A stretch of 64,000 bases of DNA from Lumbricus terrestris (lineage: Eukaryota > Annelida > Clitellata > Crassiclitellata > Lumbricidae), in the NCBI GenBank assembly GCA_949752735.1, contig OX457043.1, positions 40,579,797 through 40,643,796 of the forward strand, written 5' to 3'. Below the pieces are notes generated by a model. That model ran no database searches. It saw only the letters and a program-made list of their open reading frames with translations, and had not been told where the DNA came from. Each line of letters starts with the position of its first letter. Positions within the stretch are counted from its first letter, which is position 1. The position numbers and the translations under genes are program-made. This document shows, in pieces, positions 1 to 11,900 of this stretch.

Positions 1-448
1 CATAATTAAAAGTTCAGTTTCAAAGGTGCTGGTAACGAGGCAGACAATGGCATTGTCTTTGAATTGCTGGAAAGAAGACAAATCAGACTTTCATGCAAGC
101 CTTATGAACAAACGAGTTGCTACTCTTTGAAGTCAGCTATTGTGAGTGCACTATCTCAGGCAGTAGAGCATTCCACACAGAGCAGAAATAATCCATGAGG
201 ATTGAGGATGAAAGTGTAAAGATTTCTATGGTAGGACCTTGCATAAGGGCTTCACACTCAGCATAATTGACTGACAATTTTCATTGGGAAGTAAAATGCA
301 TGGTAAATAGATAAATTAATTTTACCGAACTCAGCCAAACATACTTTTTGGGTTTCTACATTTTACCACCTCTGCAAGTTTTTGGCAACCGTGCCCTTGT
401 CATTATGTTCTGTAAATCTATAGGTTGTTTTCATGTCTATGCTTAAAG

Positions 449-699
449 GTGAATCTCCAAAGATGGTGGACTACCACATCTGGCCGTGGGTCGAGCGTCT
501 AGAGATGTTGGAGAGGTTGGCTGGTGGAATCGAAATTCTCCCAAAGGGTAGATTCCCAAAACTGAATTCCTGGGTAGCCCATATGAAGGAGCTGCCAGCG
601 GTGAAAACTGCTTCGTTCACCACAGATCAGCATATTAAGTTTTTTGAAAGCTATCAAAAGCCAGACAGCAAACCAGACTACGACATCGGCTTGGAGTAG
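449..699 (+). CDS. GSTO: Omega-class glutathione S-transferase, copy 1, terminal exon only
   Basis: Last coding exon of a glutathione S-transferase omega gene whose other exons lie left of the window. Omega GSTs are cytosolic thiol transferases and dehydroascorbate reductases with a catalytic cysteine in the N-terminal thioredoxin-like domain; this exon encodes the end of the all-helical C-terminal domain. The typical omega stretch with HIWPWVERLE is visible, and the protein ends DYDIGLE before TAG. The exon starts after the acceptor GCTTAAAG (AG ends at 448), not at the in-frame ATG at 433, because the homologous exons of copies 2 and 3 splice here and the reading frame then joins to FFGG. 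An ATTAAA poly(A) signal follows at 775-780. Bases 1-448 are the end of intron 4 and resemble the same intron in the other copies. The family is clear from sequence; the enzyme activity is inferred. Confidence 0.9.
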
Positions 700-774
700 A
701 AAGAGAATGAATTCAGAAGGAGAGAGCAAGATACAGAGCAGTATCTTTGAATCAACAACAACATCTGTATCATT

Positions 775-780
775 ATTAAA
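775..780 (+). promoter_or_regulatory. ATTAAA poly(A) signal, GSTO copy 1
   Basis: ATTAAA followed by ATAACACATTACTG, about 75 bp after the stop codon. The same block follows the stop of copy 2 (15,718-15,723) and copy 3 (28,000-28,005), so the 3' UTR was duplicated with the gene. Confidence 0.6.
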
Positions 781-1084
781 ATAACACATTACTGTTACAA
801 CACAAGTATTAAAAGAACTGATTCGATTTAAGAGGATTTACAATTTAGTTTTCTTGCTTTAAATGCAAACTGCACCGATATGCACTTTTTTACACAAATG
901 GACCTTGCAAAAAATTTTATGAATGAATAAGAAATGCTTTTGATGAGCAACATATTTTGCTGAGTTACTTCATTTGCCTTGTATAATGTATTGAGTTTAC
1001 TACAGAAAGTATTGTTCGGCATGGCAATTTATCAAATGTGTTGTAAATGGTGCCTGCAAATTAGTTACGTAGCCTCAGGAACTC

Positions 1085-1353
1085 TGAAAAAGATTGGCCA
1101 ACGTGAGCGGCAGGTCTCGGGCAGCAGCGAGACTTCAGTAGATCTGACGGAGATCCAGTTGAAGGACAACGGCAGGTCTACAGCGAATGGAGGGCACACC
1201 TGGCACACCCGGAGCATGGCTTCCTTACTGCGAGATGGAAAGGAACTGGGGGACCTACCATCTCAACATCCCCAAACAGCATCATGAAAAATGGAAACGT
1301 TGGAGGAACATTGTACATGATGCGGCCGACCCTCGGATCGAGGATGGCTGAGA
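1085..1353 (+). mobile_element. Probable non-LTR retrotransposon ORF2 C-terminal remnant
   Basis: The stretch is more GC-rich than its surroundings and ends in a frame reading WKRWRNIVHDAADPRIEDG before TGA. This is like the last residues of endonuclease/reverse-transcriptase proteins of animal LINEs (a W-R-x-I-V motif followed by an acidic tail). Upstream frames are broken. Two AATAAA-like motifs follow near 1,365-1,380. It is a short fragment, and its clade cannot be assigned. Confidence 0.45.
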
Positions 1354-1578
1354 ACAGAACAGCCTAATAAAAGTTTAAATAAAGCTCCAAACGTCTTTTG
1401 GACTTTGCCTCCTTCCTCTTTAATAGGCTAATATTCGAGGTAGACCAGATCTATAACTTCTCCTTACTTATTTATAGATAATCATAAATACATTTTTGCA
1501 TATACCCTATAAGCACATCTACTAACATATTTTATCAGTTATCTTTACATTTGTGACTGTCACCGCAATGCCCTAAAC

Positions 1579-2681
1579 CAGTGGTGGCCAACCTTTTGTA
1601 CATAGTGTGCCACAAAAAATCGCGCGTACCGTCCGCGTGCCACCACATAATATACCAAAGAGCCGTTTTGACATGTTCCAATATGAAATATGAAATTTCG
1701 GTGTAGACTAAGCACAGTGTTTGTTCACGGCCAGCTAAAAAAATCATGATTCTTTCTTACTCCCAGTAGCCTATACTGAGCCTCATGGTAAAGTTGCGTT
1801 CAAGGGCAATGCTACTCATTATTATTGCTTCGATTTTGAGCACACGTGAATCTTCAAAAAATTTGAAAAAACCTTTATGCTCGCCATCAGAATAAGTTTT
1901 TATCAGACTTAACTCGTATAAATTTGACCATCAATAGCAATTGATCCATTTTTCTGGCAAAAAATTTACTATTCTGCCTAAAGGTGCTTTCTCTGGCTGG
2001 TAAAATTGTCCTGATATATCTGATCCAGGTCGGTATTTTTCATTAGAGTCCCCATGTACATCTTGCTGAAGTGACGTTCAACACTAGTTATTTACATACC
2101 ACAACTGCTACAGTACACAGCAGACAAACAGAATTTGGATGACTTTCCCAGAGTAAAAGTAATCTTACTTTTCTTCTAAAAATGCTGATCTTCCAAATTT
2201 ACACCAAACTCCTGCAAGACAGTCTTCGTACTTTTTTGAGGAACTAGCTGTCTTGCTTCAAGCAGAAATGCTAAAGACAAGCCTGCTGCCAATATAAGAA
2301 AACCTATTTGAGAAGATCAGGCAGTCTCTTCCTTTGTCTGATCCTGCAACCCTACAGTAGGGTTCAGGGGGGGGCAAATTCTTATCTTCGAATGGCTGAA
2401 ATATGCTGTACAGAAAGTGGACTTTGACCGTCAGCCTCAGTCCGCCTGTAGCTCCTGTGCTGCGTCCGTCTGCAGCTGTCAGGCTAATTGACCTCACCGC
2501 TGGTCACTAAAGCTACAGAGATGCAGAGGCACCTAAGATTCACCCAAGAGATAACATTTTAAACTAGCAGAGCCATCATCAGCATAGTAAATATTTTTCA
2601 AAAATTCCATGGTCCTCCGTGCCACTCATCAAAGGCCGGCGTGCCACAAGTGGCACGCGTGCCGCAGGTTGGCCACCACTG
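1579..2681. mobile_element. hAT-like non-autonomous DNA transposon (1,103 bp)
   Basis: The termini are inverted repeats beginning CAGTGGTGGCCAACC. The element is flanked by the exact 8-bp direct repeat CCCTAAAC at 1,571-1,578 and 2,682-2,689. An 8-bp target duplication and a CAGTGG start are hallmarks of hAT transposons. No transposase frame is visible, so it is a deletion derivative or MITE. Confidence 0.88.
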
Positions 2682-3607
2682 CCCTAAACAATAGCTACAA
2701 ACAAAAGCATTTTCTTGATGACATTAAGCCGTGTGGCTGGTTTATCCGTCTCATTATGTCTGCCTGTCTGGCAGCCTGTGTCTCGACTCGATTGGCTCCC
2801 AATCATAATGCAAATTTAATATATATTCCTCACATCCTGTTCACCTATAGACCTACATATTCTGCGTCGACGAGAAATCCAAATTGAAATGTCTGGATGG
2901 CCGGAAATACGAATCTCCCTAGCCTACACTTTTCGGTCACGTTCTATGTTGGCAGACGCCCTGTAAAGATGAAATCAAGCACGATTTTCGTTAAGTATGT
3001 TCATCTGTACAAATATCTGAAAAAGTACAAGGGCATGAAGTTGATTAGACTTGACTAAAGGCGACTGGCCAGTCAACTCTAAGTCTCACTCCTCTGTTTG
3101 TGAAACATAAGCTATCCATACAGTTTTTCACCTAAGCATGTAGATCTAAATAACTACCGGTATTTATAATGCTAAGCCAGAGTACCGACAGCTGCTAGTG
3201 ATTAGTGGCGGGGCGGATAAAAAATTTCGTTCTTCGGTGTGAATTTTCGTTGTGGTCTTTTGGCCGTAAAATCTTGGGTCTGAAAAACTTTTCGTCGCCG
3301 TAAAATCTTATGACCTTTTGGGTTTCCTCTTTTTTTTAGTAATTTGCTAGAAATGTTAGAAAAAATACTATTTTGTCCGCCGCCAAAATAATAGTTGACC
3401 CTTTTTAGTCATTTGGTCGGGAAAAAACAACTATTTGTCCGTCAAAATAATCAAGGCCGTAGCCAGGATTTGATTTCGGGGGTGTTTCTTTAGTTTCCCG
3501 TCCGAAAAAGATGACCTTTTAGGAGAACTCCGCCACTGGTCGCACTCTGCCAGTGCCAGTCCCTAGCCTGGATAAAGGAGGAGGGCGTCGCTAATGGTCT
3601 TTGTTAC

Positions 3608-4051
3608 CAGGGCTGTATTCAAGGATAGGCTATATACGCGGGTATACGGCGTACGTATACGTCTATTCTCACCTTCGGGGAAAAATGACGGCGTATATAC
3701 TCACCTCAAAAACGAGGGTACACGCTGGTATACAGTGCATACCCACCTCGGTAAGACCAAGTGTGTACACTTAGGCAAAAATCGCGAATTACGAAGGCAA
3801 AAAATCATGAAAGCAGAGCGTTTTACGCTGTTTTAAAGGTTTCCATGTGAAATATCACGGTCAAAAACTTCGATGACTAAAAATAATCGTAAACTCGAGA
3901 TTTCTAAAGCGCCACTCGAAAGCTAAGCGCGGGGCACTAGCTTATTCAGAAATAAAGTCGTCAGAAAAATGTCGCCAGAATTGTTGTGCCCAAAAGTCAA
4001 TTTTTTCGGCGGCAGCGTGTACTCACCTCAAAAGTTCTAGGTACAGCCCTG
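3608..4051. mobile_element. hAT-like MITE (444 bp)
   Basis: It starts CAGGGCTGTATTCAAGG and ends GGTACAGCCCTG, an inverted repeat. The 8-bp direct repeat TTTGTTAC flanks it at 3,600-3,607 and 4,052-4,059. The interior has many GTATAC/CGTATAC words. It has no coding capacity. Confidence 0.87.
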
Positions 4052-4230
4052 TTTGTTACCACACAGTGACGTCAAACTGCAAATACCACCACCACCATGA
4101 CCTTTTTCATTTCGGAGGGTGTTTTCATGGTTTTATTTCATGGTTGTTTTACATCATGTGCTAGTAAATGCATTCTATTATTTTTATATTTTCCATTGGG
4201 GGGGGGTGTTCAAACACCCAGCACGGTTTG

Positions 4231-4588
4231 GGTCCACTATTCCGAGGGTCCACTATTCCGAAGGTCCACTATTCCGAACCCTAACCCTAAACCTAACCCT
4301 AACGATAACCCTAACTCACCCCAACCCTAACCATAACCCTAAACCTAACCCACTCTAACCATAACCCTAAACCTAACCCTAACCCACCCCAACCATAACC
4401 ATAAACCTAACCCTCCCCAACCCTAACCATAACCATAAACTTAATCCTAACCCACCCAACCCTAACCTACCTTACCCCAACCCTTACCCTAACCCACTGT
4501 AACCCTAACCACCAAGGATAACGAACAAAATATAGCGGATATTCGGAATAGTGGACCTTCGGAATAGTGGACCCTCGGAATAGCGGGC
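4231..4588. repeat. Telomere-like CCCTAA repeat block bounded by inverted repeats
   Basis: A degenerate CCCTAA/ACCTAACC array (about 4,277-4,510) is bracketed by a 47-bp imperfect inverted repeat (4,231-4,277 and 4,542-4,588). Each arm is made of about three copies of a 16-bp unit, TCCACTATTCCGAAGG and variants. The block interrupts a sequence that exists without it near 29,480-29,530, where GTTCAAACA runs almost directly into AACACCCCT..ATACGGC. This is an interstitial telomere-like sequence carried in, or captured by, an inverted-repeat element. Confidence 0.8.
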
Positions 4589-5006
4589 CGTTACCCCCAA
4601 AAGTCCAAAACACCCCCTAGATACGGCCTTGGTTGTAACAGAATTTGTGCAGCTGTAAAAGCAGTAACTGTTCTGTGCAGTGAAAATCATTAGGAAACGG
4701 TAAATGCAGCCGGTTCACCACGGACGAACGAAACATCTGTGCAGTGAAAAATAAGCAGGAAAGCTGAAAAACGCAATTTTCAAGTGGACGACTAAAAAAA
4801 GGTCATCAGATTTTTCGTCGCCGACTTCAAACATATGACTTCAAACATATTCGGGGAAAATTTTCTGAAACGACCAGAAATTTTCGCCAAACAAATCCTG
4901 ACTAGAAAAACTTCCTGCATGGTTGTGCAGTTATATAAATTTCTGAAAAAAGCCCTGCCGGCCAGGTCATAGCCCACCTCATCATGAATTCCTGGCTACG
5001 CCACTG

Positions 5007-5412
5007 AAACCTTCACAGTTGATTAATGTCAGCCAGGAAACTTCACGTGGGCATTTGTGCCTAGCGTCCCCAAAACGGGGACGGAAAGAAAAATGCTAAT
5101 AAATTGGAAAAACTTTAGGCTGAATGGAGTTTGACATTGATTTTCGTTTGGTAGAAATGGCTCTATTTTCACACAGTCATGAAAAACAAAAGTCCGGCAC
5201 TAATGGGTTAACGTAGGCCTAAGTGACTGGGATCAAAAGGAAACCCATCACGATTAAACACACGGTGTATAGCCTATCTGCTGAAGCGCTGTCGAAAGAT
5301 AACCCTAGATATATACAGCCCTAGGCCTACACCATCCGATTATAATTATTTAGCCTACTGCAGGCCGATAATTCTTCATGAAAGTAAACTATTGGCCTGT
5401 ACGTAGGATTAG
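5007..5412. other. Intergenic, no gene seen
   Basis: AT-rich spacer between transposon clusters with several AGGCCTA words. No open frame, RNA gene or repeat boundary could be supported. Confidence 0.5.
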
Positions 5413-5420
5413 GCCTAAAC

Positions 5421-5935
5421 CAGGGCTGTTTTAAAGGAATTTTTGGAACTGCACACCTCCTTCTTTCCTTTCCCATCTTCCACGGTAAATTACTTCCAAT
5501 CGGAGGAAATTAAATGACCTTTTTTGCTAGTTTTTACTGTACAGAAGTGCTTCTACAACAGCACGAATCCATTTAGAACTGCACATTTTGTGTACAACCA
5601 GGGACGCCGTTAGGCGTAGACCTACGCACTTACGCAAGCGCATACAGCGCGGAAAGGCAAAGAAATAACAAATTGTAAATTAAAGCGTGAACTATTATAA
5701 GCGATGAAATTCTATTGAATCTACTTTAGTAGTGGACCACGTACACTTCTCACTCACTGCATGCCCATAAAAGATCGTCATAACAGTTCATAACTTCATT
5801 TCGCGTATTCTTATTTTGTACAAGTTGTGCGTACAGAAAAAAAATGCGTACAGAAGTTGTGCGTACAGAAAAAAGTGCGTACAGAAAAAATCCTGTCGGC
5901 GCCGCTGTGTACAACTGCACGTTAAAATAGCCCTG
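5421..5935. mobile_element. hAT-like MITE hosting a second hAT MITE
   Basis: The ends CAGGGCTGTTTTAA and TTAAAATAGCCCTG are inverted repeats, flanked by the 8-bp direct repeat GCCTAAAC at 5,413-5,420 and 5,936-5,943. A second element (5,599-5,907) has landed inside. Without it and its target duplication the host is about 198 bp. Confidence 0.87.
5599..5907. mobile_element. hAT-like MITE (309 bp), nested
   Basis: The termini CAGGGACGCCG and CGGCGCCGCTG form an imperfect inverted repeat. The flanking 8-bp direct repeat is TGTACAAC at 5,591-5,598 and 5,908-5,915. Tandem GCGTACAGAAAAAA words fill its right third. It is younger than the element that contains it. Confidence 0.86.
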
Positions 5936-5943
5936 GCCTAAAC

Positions 5944-7230
5944 GCTGTAGCCTCGGCTAAGTGGAAGCCGGAAAGCAGAAAGCAGCCGATAGCAAGGAAA
6001 TCGCATGAGCTTATAATAATTATATAGGCTACAAGCGAGTCGCGACTCGCAAGTCGGCCGTTGTGGTTATTATAATTATCTAGGCCTATGGTTGTGGTCT
6101 GATCGCGTACGTACAACCGACCAAGTAAGTGACCCAGGCAGATTCCAGCATATGATTCTACAAACGAGAGGCTCAGTTAGAATTAGAAGTGCCTAAGAAA
6201 TCAGAATATTGAAACGGTTAATATTCTGTTGTGCCAGATAAAACTGTGTGGCTTGAACAGGACTGCATAGGCCTAGGCCTAGAGAAATGTGGCTTTTACA
6301 TGTAGGCTAGCTGCGTTTAGTCGTAGGCTACGCAATTCATGTATTCGGGTCATACGTGAAAAACTTGAAACCGTACCGAAAACAGACTTGTGTGATCGAA
6401 GTTCAAGCTTCGTGACACTGATTTAAAACTTAACCGATTATCCTGTTCGGATAATATTATTATCAGAATAGGATCCGGCAGCAGACACTACGCAGTTGCA
6501 TGCCAGCTAGGTCAGTAACTGTTCTGTTCTCCAGTTCGCGCAAACCGTCAATTAGCCTAACACAGCAAGTTTAAATAAGTATGGGGAACAAAGGGCACAC
6601 CTGAAGGGACGGGTCCCGCTGGTAGGGACCCAGACTAATAATTTGTTCATTATTAATTTTGATTTATTATTCATGAACAATTTAGTCCGTGAAACTTTTC
6701 AGCAGTGTACAAAATTTTATTCTTGAGGTAAAATTTAAGAAAATTGCAATTCAAGCATGACTGTCATTTATTTAAATAAAACATTCTGTAAGCTTATATT
6801 TTAAGCCCAGTCTACTGTAACATTATAATGTACATGCATGTATACTATATTAAATTCGCTTTGAAAATAATTATGAATTATAATTACGATTTCGCATAGA
6901 CCTGGCGGGCCTAAATCTTCACTGATTTTTCGTAAAAATAATTACGTAACGCTGGTGCGGGTGGGTGGGTCAAAGGAACTGTTACGAAGCGTTACAGGGT
7001 GGGTGGGTTAAAAACGGTCATTTTCGACGTTAGGCCTATGCAATGACCCCATCCAACATCTGAACTTTGTTCATGGTCTGTCGTGACAATGTCTACTACA
7101 ACCTTTGAGTATACAGACAATGACTTTGCTAGAAATTTTTGTCGAGTCATTTCTTTGGCGCATGGTCACACGTCGGCTAGGTTAAAAAGCTTCTGCAGTA
7201 GGCAGTAGGCCTAAATTCTGTAGCAGATAA
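5944..7230. other. Upstream region of GSTO copy 2, no gene seen
   Basis: About 1.3 kb of spacer rich in AGGCCTA palindromes. Two GGGTGGGTGGGT boxes lie near 6,960-7,015. No coding frame or RNA gene could be supported. Confidence 0.5.
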
Positions 7231-7232
7231 CC

Positions 7233-7345
7233 TATAAAAGGCCTACAGCTCCGCTATAAAAGGGCTAGCGGGGTAGGAGTTAAGATTCTTCAGTGCCTAA
7301 TTAATTGTTGAAAGAGTGTGCTAGACGTGAAATCTGGACGAGAGG
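7233..7345 (+). promoter_or_regulatory. Candidate core promoter and 5' UTR exon of GSTO copy 2
   Basis: Two TATAAAAG boxes lie 22 bp apart (7,233-7,240 and 7,255-7,262). An initiator-like TTCAGTG (about 7,288-7,294) and a strong splice donor AGAGG|GTGAGT (exon end 7,345) follow. A matching acceptor, a T-tract then TTAG, sits at 8,944 just before the GSTO copy 2 start codon. The simplest reading is a short untranslated first exon (about 7,291-7,345) spliced to 8,945. TATA-to-start spacing from the second box is about 36 bp, slightly long, so the start site is approximate. Confidence 0.5.
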
Positions 7346-7689
7346 GTGAGTTTCGTATGGGCTAACTATAGTTTTCGACTTTGATATAGGCCTTATTAAT
7401 CTATATAATATTATTTTTTGCGTTACCGGTAGTTTCCAAACTCCCACTTTATGTTCAAGTTGATAATCGAGGTTCAACCTTTGCAAGAGAATTTTGTAGC
7501 GTTATGGGTTTGATCCTTTGACAACTTCGCGTTAACGAATCCTCATGAGCTTGAGTGACCTTTATTTGCATCTGACAAGACTAGTGTACATGCATGTATT
7601 GGAAAATGCTGTTCTTTTCTTTGACAGAAGCTCTACAATAGGCCTATTGCATTGTATTAAAACATTTAAAAAGTGCATATACTAAGGTG

Positions 7690-7990
7690 AATCATTTCAG
7701 AGGCGCTCCCAGTGTGCAAAGCCACGAGAGAAGGAGGTTTTGAGAAGATCAATCGTGGAGGTGGTGTTACCGGCTAGAATATGAGATCGGGTAGATGGAG
7801 ACTCAGACAGCATAGACCTATTATAATATTCCAAAGAGACGGACCAATTGAGGTGATGTATACTGAGACTGAAGAACGAGGAAACGGAAGGTCTAATTTG
7901 TTTGAAGTGTGAAGTTGACGATGCGAGGAGGCTGAAATTGGCTTGAGTATTGCATCAGCTAGGTATTTCGGACCAAGACAATACATGTAT
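7690..7990 (-). mobile_element. L2/CR1-like LINE 3' fragment (antisense)
   Basis: The - strand reads a C-terminal LINE-like stretch containing SIGPSLWN, the usual P-x-LWN motif before the end of ORF2. The tail GCACACTGGGAGCGCCTCTG at its 3' end is shared with the LINE tail at 24,070-24,110 and others in the window. It is broken and 5'-truncated. Confidence 0.6.
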
Positions 7991-8944
7991 TATAGTGCAG
8001 CACTGCATTTGCCATGAGTCTGAAACCGACCAATGATATAGCATTGCATTTTCAGGTGGAATTAACAAAAAGCCAGCGACAAAATGACAACATTTATGTG
8101 CTGCCATAGTTTTGAAAAGTAGCTGATGCTGATAGTTCGCTGAATAGCATGTCTGTCGCATCTTCCATAATAGTGTACCGGTATCTTGAGAGTCCTTCAT
8201 TGTCACTATTAGTATAAAAATACGCCAAGGGTCGTTCATATAGAAAAAGTCACATTGAAATACAGTTGAACAGCAGAATTTCAACTACAACACTTCTACA
8301 CAGAAAACTTTGCATAGTAGATTGCAGATATTGACCTAGATGGTGTGCCGAATTCTGGATAACCCCTAACTTATCTGTTTAATTTTATTGCCACATTCGA
8401 GACATGTCTTACGGAATTATAGTAGCCATTATTTTTGAAGCATTATTAGTTGCATATGATCCCGGTATTAGGTCACCAGTCTGAGTGACCTATTACATAA
8501 AATGCGAATCTGTTGAGCCATTCTTATCTTATTCGTGATATATGGCCCTTAAAAATGATGAGAGTGATCATCTTAAATGTGAATGGAGAACCAATGCAGC
8601 TCAGTGTTAAAATATGTTAATTCCTTTACAATTTAGACTTGCGTGCTCCGAGAGGCAGATATGCATGTGTGAAATATGGACTTCTTGTAGCACAGTTAGG
8701 CCTAGTATCATTATGTTATAAGATATTGTATGGATTTAAACCACTTTTGTCATTAAGAGGATTGGTGCTACCATTTTTAATGAACATTGATCAGACACAA
8801 GGTGGACTTCAGAACGTGACAGTTGAAGGACTCTTAAGATACAGTATATTATATGAGCCTTTGTACTGCTCAGGCATGTGAGTCGGCCTACATTCATGTC
8901 TTAGATATTGAATTTATGAATAAACATTTTTCTGTTTTTTTTAG

Positions 8945-11900
8945 ATAGAGCAAAAGTATTTTCTGTTGGACACTAATTTCTGTGAACTGATCAGCTATGA
9001 GTGAGAAGGCGCTAGCAGCTGGTAAATGTTTGAGCTAATTTTTTGTTTGAATTAATGTTACCGAAAAATTACCCTGTTTAATTTCTCCAAAGAACATGAC
9101 TGTGTGCTTTTGTAGTAGGCCTACTATAGTTGAAAAACCTTTAAGCCTATATTGAACTCTGATTTGTCTGTGTTATGGACTTGATTAGGCACTACTATTT
9201 ATTTTATACTGTGGCTTGGTGAAATTACACAGAAATATTCAGTAATAAATGGTTGACAGAGGATTTTAAAATTTTGAAGAATTGTCAAAAAGGCGGAATT
9301 GTTGATGCATAGGCCTAATAATTATTTTGATAAGCATGTATTTCAGCATTGTAAATATTATTTGCCATAGCATGGGTTTCAGCGTTGGTCGAATATATCA
9401 GTCGGATTGATGAAAAGAGTTCTTGCTATATAAAAGTCAGATTGATGAAAATAATTTTTACTTACATTGAAGTAAGTTTATATGTAAGTTGAAGAAGGGT
9501 TTATTATTGATTAAAACTAATAATGATGCAACGAACTTAAATGCATGCTTAGGCCTACTATTATTTCTACACTAGTCTGCTGGGCAACAGTGGATTTGAA
9601 GCCCCAACCAACGGGTTGTAAGTTCAGAGTCTACCAGCATAGGCTTAACTGAAATGTTAATGTTAATGTTAATGCAAGGAATCTCTATTATTTTCCTTTG
9701 TATTTTTATTTCACAATCCGGTTGACAGAACGCAACCGGTTAGGCCTACAGCGTACAATTATGCAGTTGAAACAATTCACAAGGACGCAGATAATCTATA
9801 TTCTAGAATACACAAATCTTAACTACAGGGTGCGCCTAAAAAGTAATTCACTACGGCTTTTTGCCCATATCTTGGCCCAGGGGCGGATCCAGGGGGCCAA
9901 TCCGGCCGTGGCCCCCATTTAAAAAATGCACGGGACGTGGCCCCCCATTTGGTTTCAACAAGTATCTTTTCCCCGGAAAATTGGCCGACGACTAAAAAAA
10001 AGAAGGTCATCAGTTTTTTCGCCGGTTGAAATGGTATATCTTTTCCCGGAAAATTGGCCGACGACTAAAAAAAAAGGTCATCAGTTTTTTCGGCGGTAAA
10101 ATTTTTTTTCCTGTCCCGCCAACAACACCTAACATTCTAACATTTTGGCCCCCCTTCGAAAATTTCTGTATCCGCTCTTGTCTTGGCCAAACATACGAAT
10201 TTTTAAATGAAACTTTGCAGTCTTAAAGGCAATTCATATTTACGTACACTGGTCACGTTTTAACAAAATATTTCAAACAGAACAAAAGTAATATCACTTT
10301 TAGTGAGGCCACCCGCCGTTATTTAACGATTCAAAAACGAAACGCCAAAAAAAGTAGGTTTTTGCTAATATCATGGCCAGAAGTAAGAATTTCGAAATGA
10401 AATTTTACAGGCTCAAAGACAATTCATATGTACACACGATAATCAGATTTCATCAAAATATTTTAAACAGAACAAAAGTCATACCACTTTTAGTGAGACC
10501 ACCACCGTTTTTGACGTTTCAAAAACGAAACGCAACAAAAAGTAACAAAAACGTGATTTTATCAAGTCATATCTCAAATAACTGTTTGGAACCGAACTTG
10601 ATAGTGATTCACAGCTTGTGTTCAATGTGCCCACCACCAGTGCCAAAACTTCTTTTGAGTCTCTTTGCAAAGTTCTTGATGGACCTGTTGATTAATCTGA
10701 CAGATTTCTTATTTACCAATTTGATTGTCATCTTGCTAAGTGACTTCTCAGTGACGTGCTGCTACGCTGGTGCCCTGTTCCTTTTAAAAAAGTAATAATA
10801 ATGATCATCTGGCATTATCAAAGCCTATTTGATAACAATTATTTGAGATGAGACTTAATAAAATCGTGTTTTTGTTACTTTTTGCTGGTGTTACGTCTTT
10901 GAATCGTCAAAAAACGGTTGGTGGCCTCACTTAAAGTGCCATAACTTTTATTCTGTCTGAAATATCTTGCTGAAATCTGGTCATCATGTGTATATATGAA
11001 TTGTCTTTAAGCCCGTAAAATTTCATTTCGAAATTAATTCTTACTTTCGGCCAAGATATTGGCCAGAATAATTAAATTGGTTTTTTGTTACTTTTTGTTG
11101 CGTCGCGTTTTTAAATCGTCAAGAAATGGTGGGTGGCCTCACTAAAAGTGATATTACTTTTGTTCTGTTTGAATATTTTTTTAAAAATTTCATTGTACGT
11201 AAATATGAATTGCCTTTAAGACTGTAAAATTTCATTTAAAAATTCGCATGTTTGGCCAAGATATATTATGGGTTGAAAACCGTAGGGGATTACTTTTTTG
11301 GTGCACCCTGTATACTAATAGAACAGACAGCCTGCAATAATAATAATTGTGATAACGCAGGTAGAGTGTGTGTGCGTAGCCTACATATCTAAGAATGGGT
11401 ATGCTTATGCGTCTAGGATCCATTTGTCCACCTCTGAAGGATGACGCGCTGCGTCTGTACAGCAATCGCTTCTGTCCATTCGCTGAGAGAACTCGTCTTG
11501 TTCTTGCACATCACAACATACCGTAAGAGTGAAGAATTACTATCGTTCATTCATCAATTGATTCATTCTATCATTGCAGGAATTCAGGTAGCGCGCCTTG
11601 AAGAAGTCTACCGGTACTTAGAATCGCTTCCTGTCCAACCATGTAGATAAAAATAAGCCACAATGAGTCTTAGAATGGTCTACTTTTCTGAGATTTTGAG
11701 TCAATGACAAAAGAGTCGTCAGAAAAAGGCGACCACGTGGTTTCCGTGCGTCTAAAAGTCCGCCCAAAACGGACGTTTTCCCCGCCATCCCCCCAGAAGC
11801 CAGAAATCGCCCCAAGCAGCTGGACTAAATTAAGCACGTACTGCCCTGAGGAGCAAATTGATGGGGAATTGTACCCCAATGATTAACATATCTTGGCTGA

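Larger units (their letters stand above)
3452..5006. mobile_element. Mosaic of nested DNA-transposon fragments
   Basis: The right end TTCCTGGCTACGCCACTG (4,989-5,006) and the left block CAAGGCCGTAGCCAGGATTT (3,452-3,471) form an imperfect inverted repeat of the CAGTGGCGTAGCCAGGA type found on hAT elements. No target duplication could be matched. Inside lie an intact hAT MITE (3,608-4,051) and a telomere-like block (4,231-4,588). The left edge overlaps another fragment (about 3,205-3,536) whose ends also read AGTGGCGG. The order of insertion is only partly clear. Confidence 0.5.

Noticed and set aside
433..448. In-frame ATG at the start of each GSTO last exon (MSMLKG or MSMIKG)
   Set aside because: These codons lie in the intron: the acceptor AG falls after them and the homologous protein requires joining to FFGG.
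3205..3536. Separate hAT MITE with AGTGGCGG ends
   Set aside because: Flanking 8-mers do not match and its right end overlaps another element's left end, so the boundaries cannot be defended.
7955..8284. 109-codon open frame on the - strand
   Set aside because: No recognised domain, includes transposon-like sequence and the 45-bp inverted repeat; composition is that of spacer DNA.
10373..10795. 140-codon open frame
   Set aside because: Lies wholly in an arm and spacer of a fold-back transposon; no transposase motifs.
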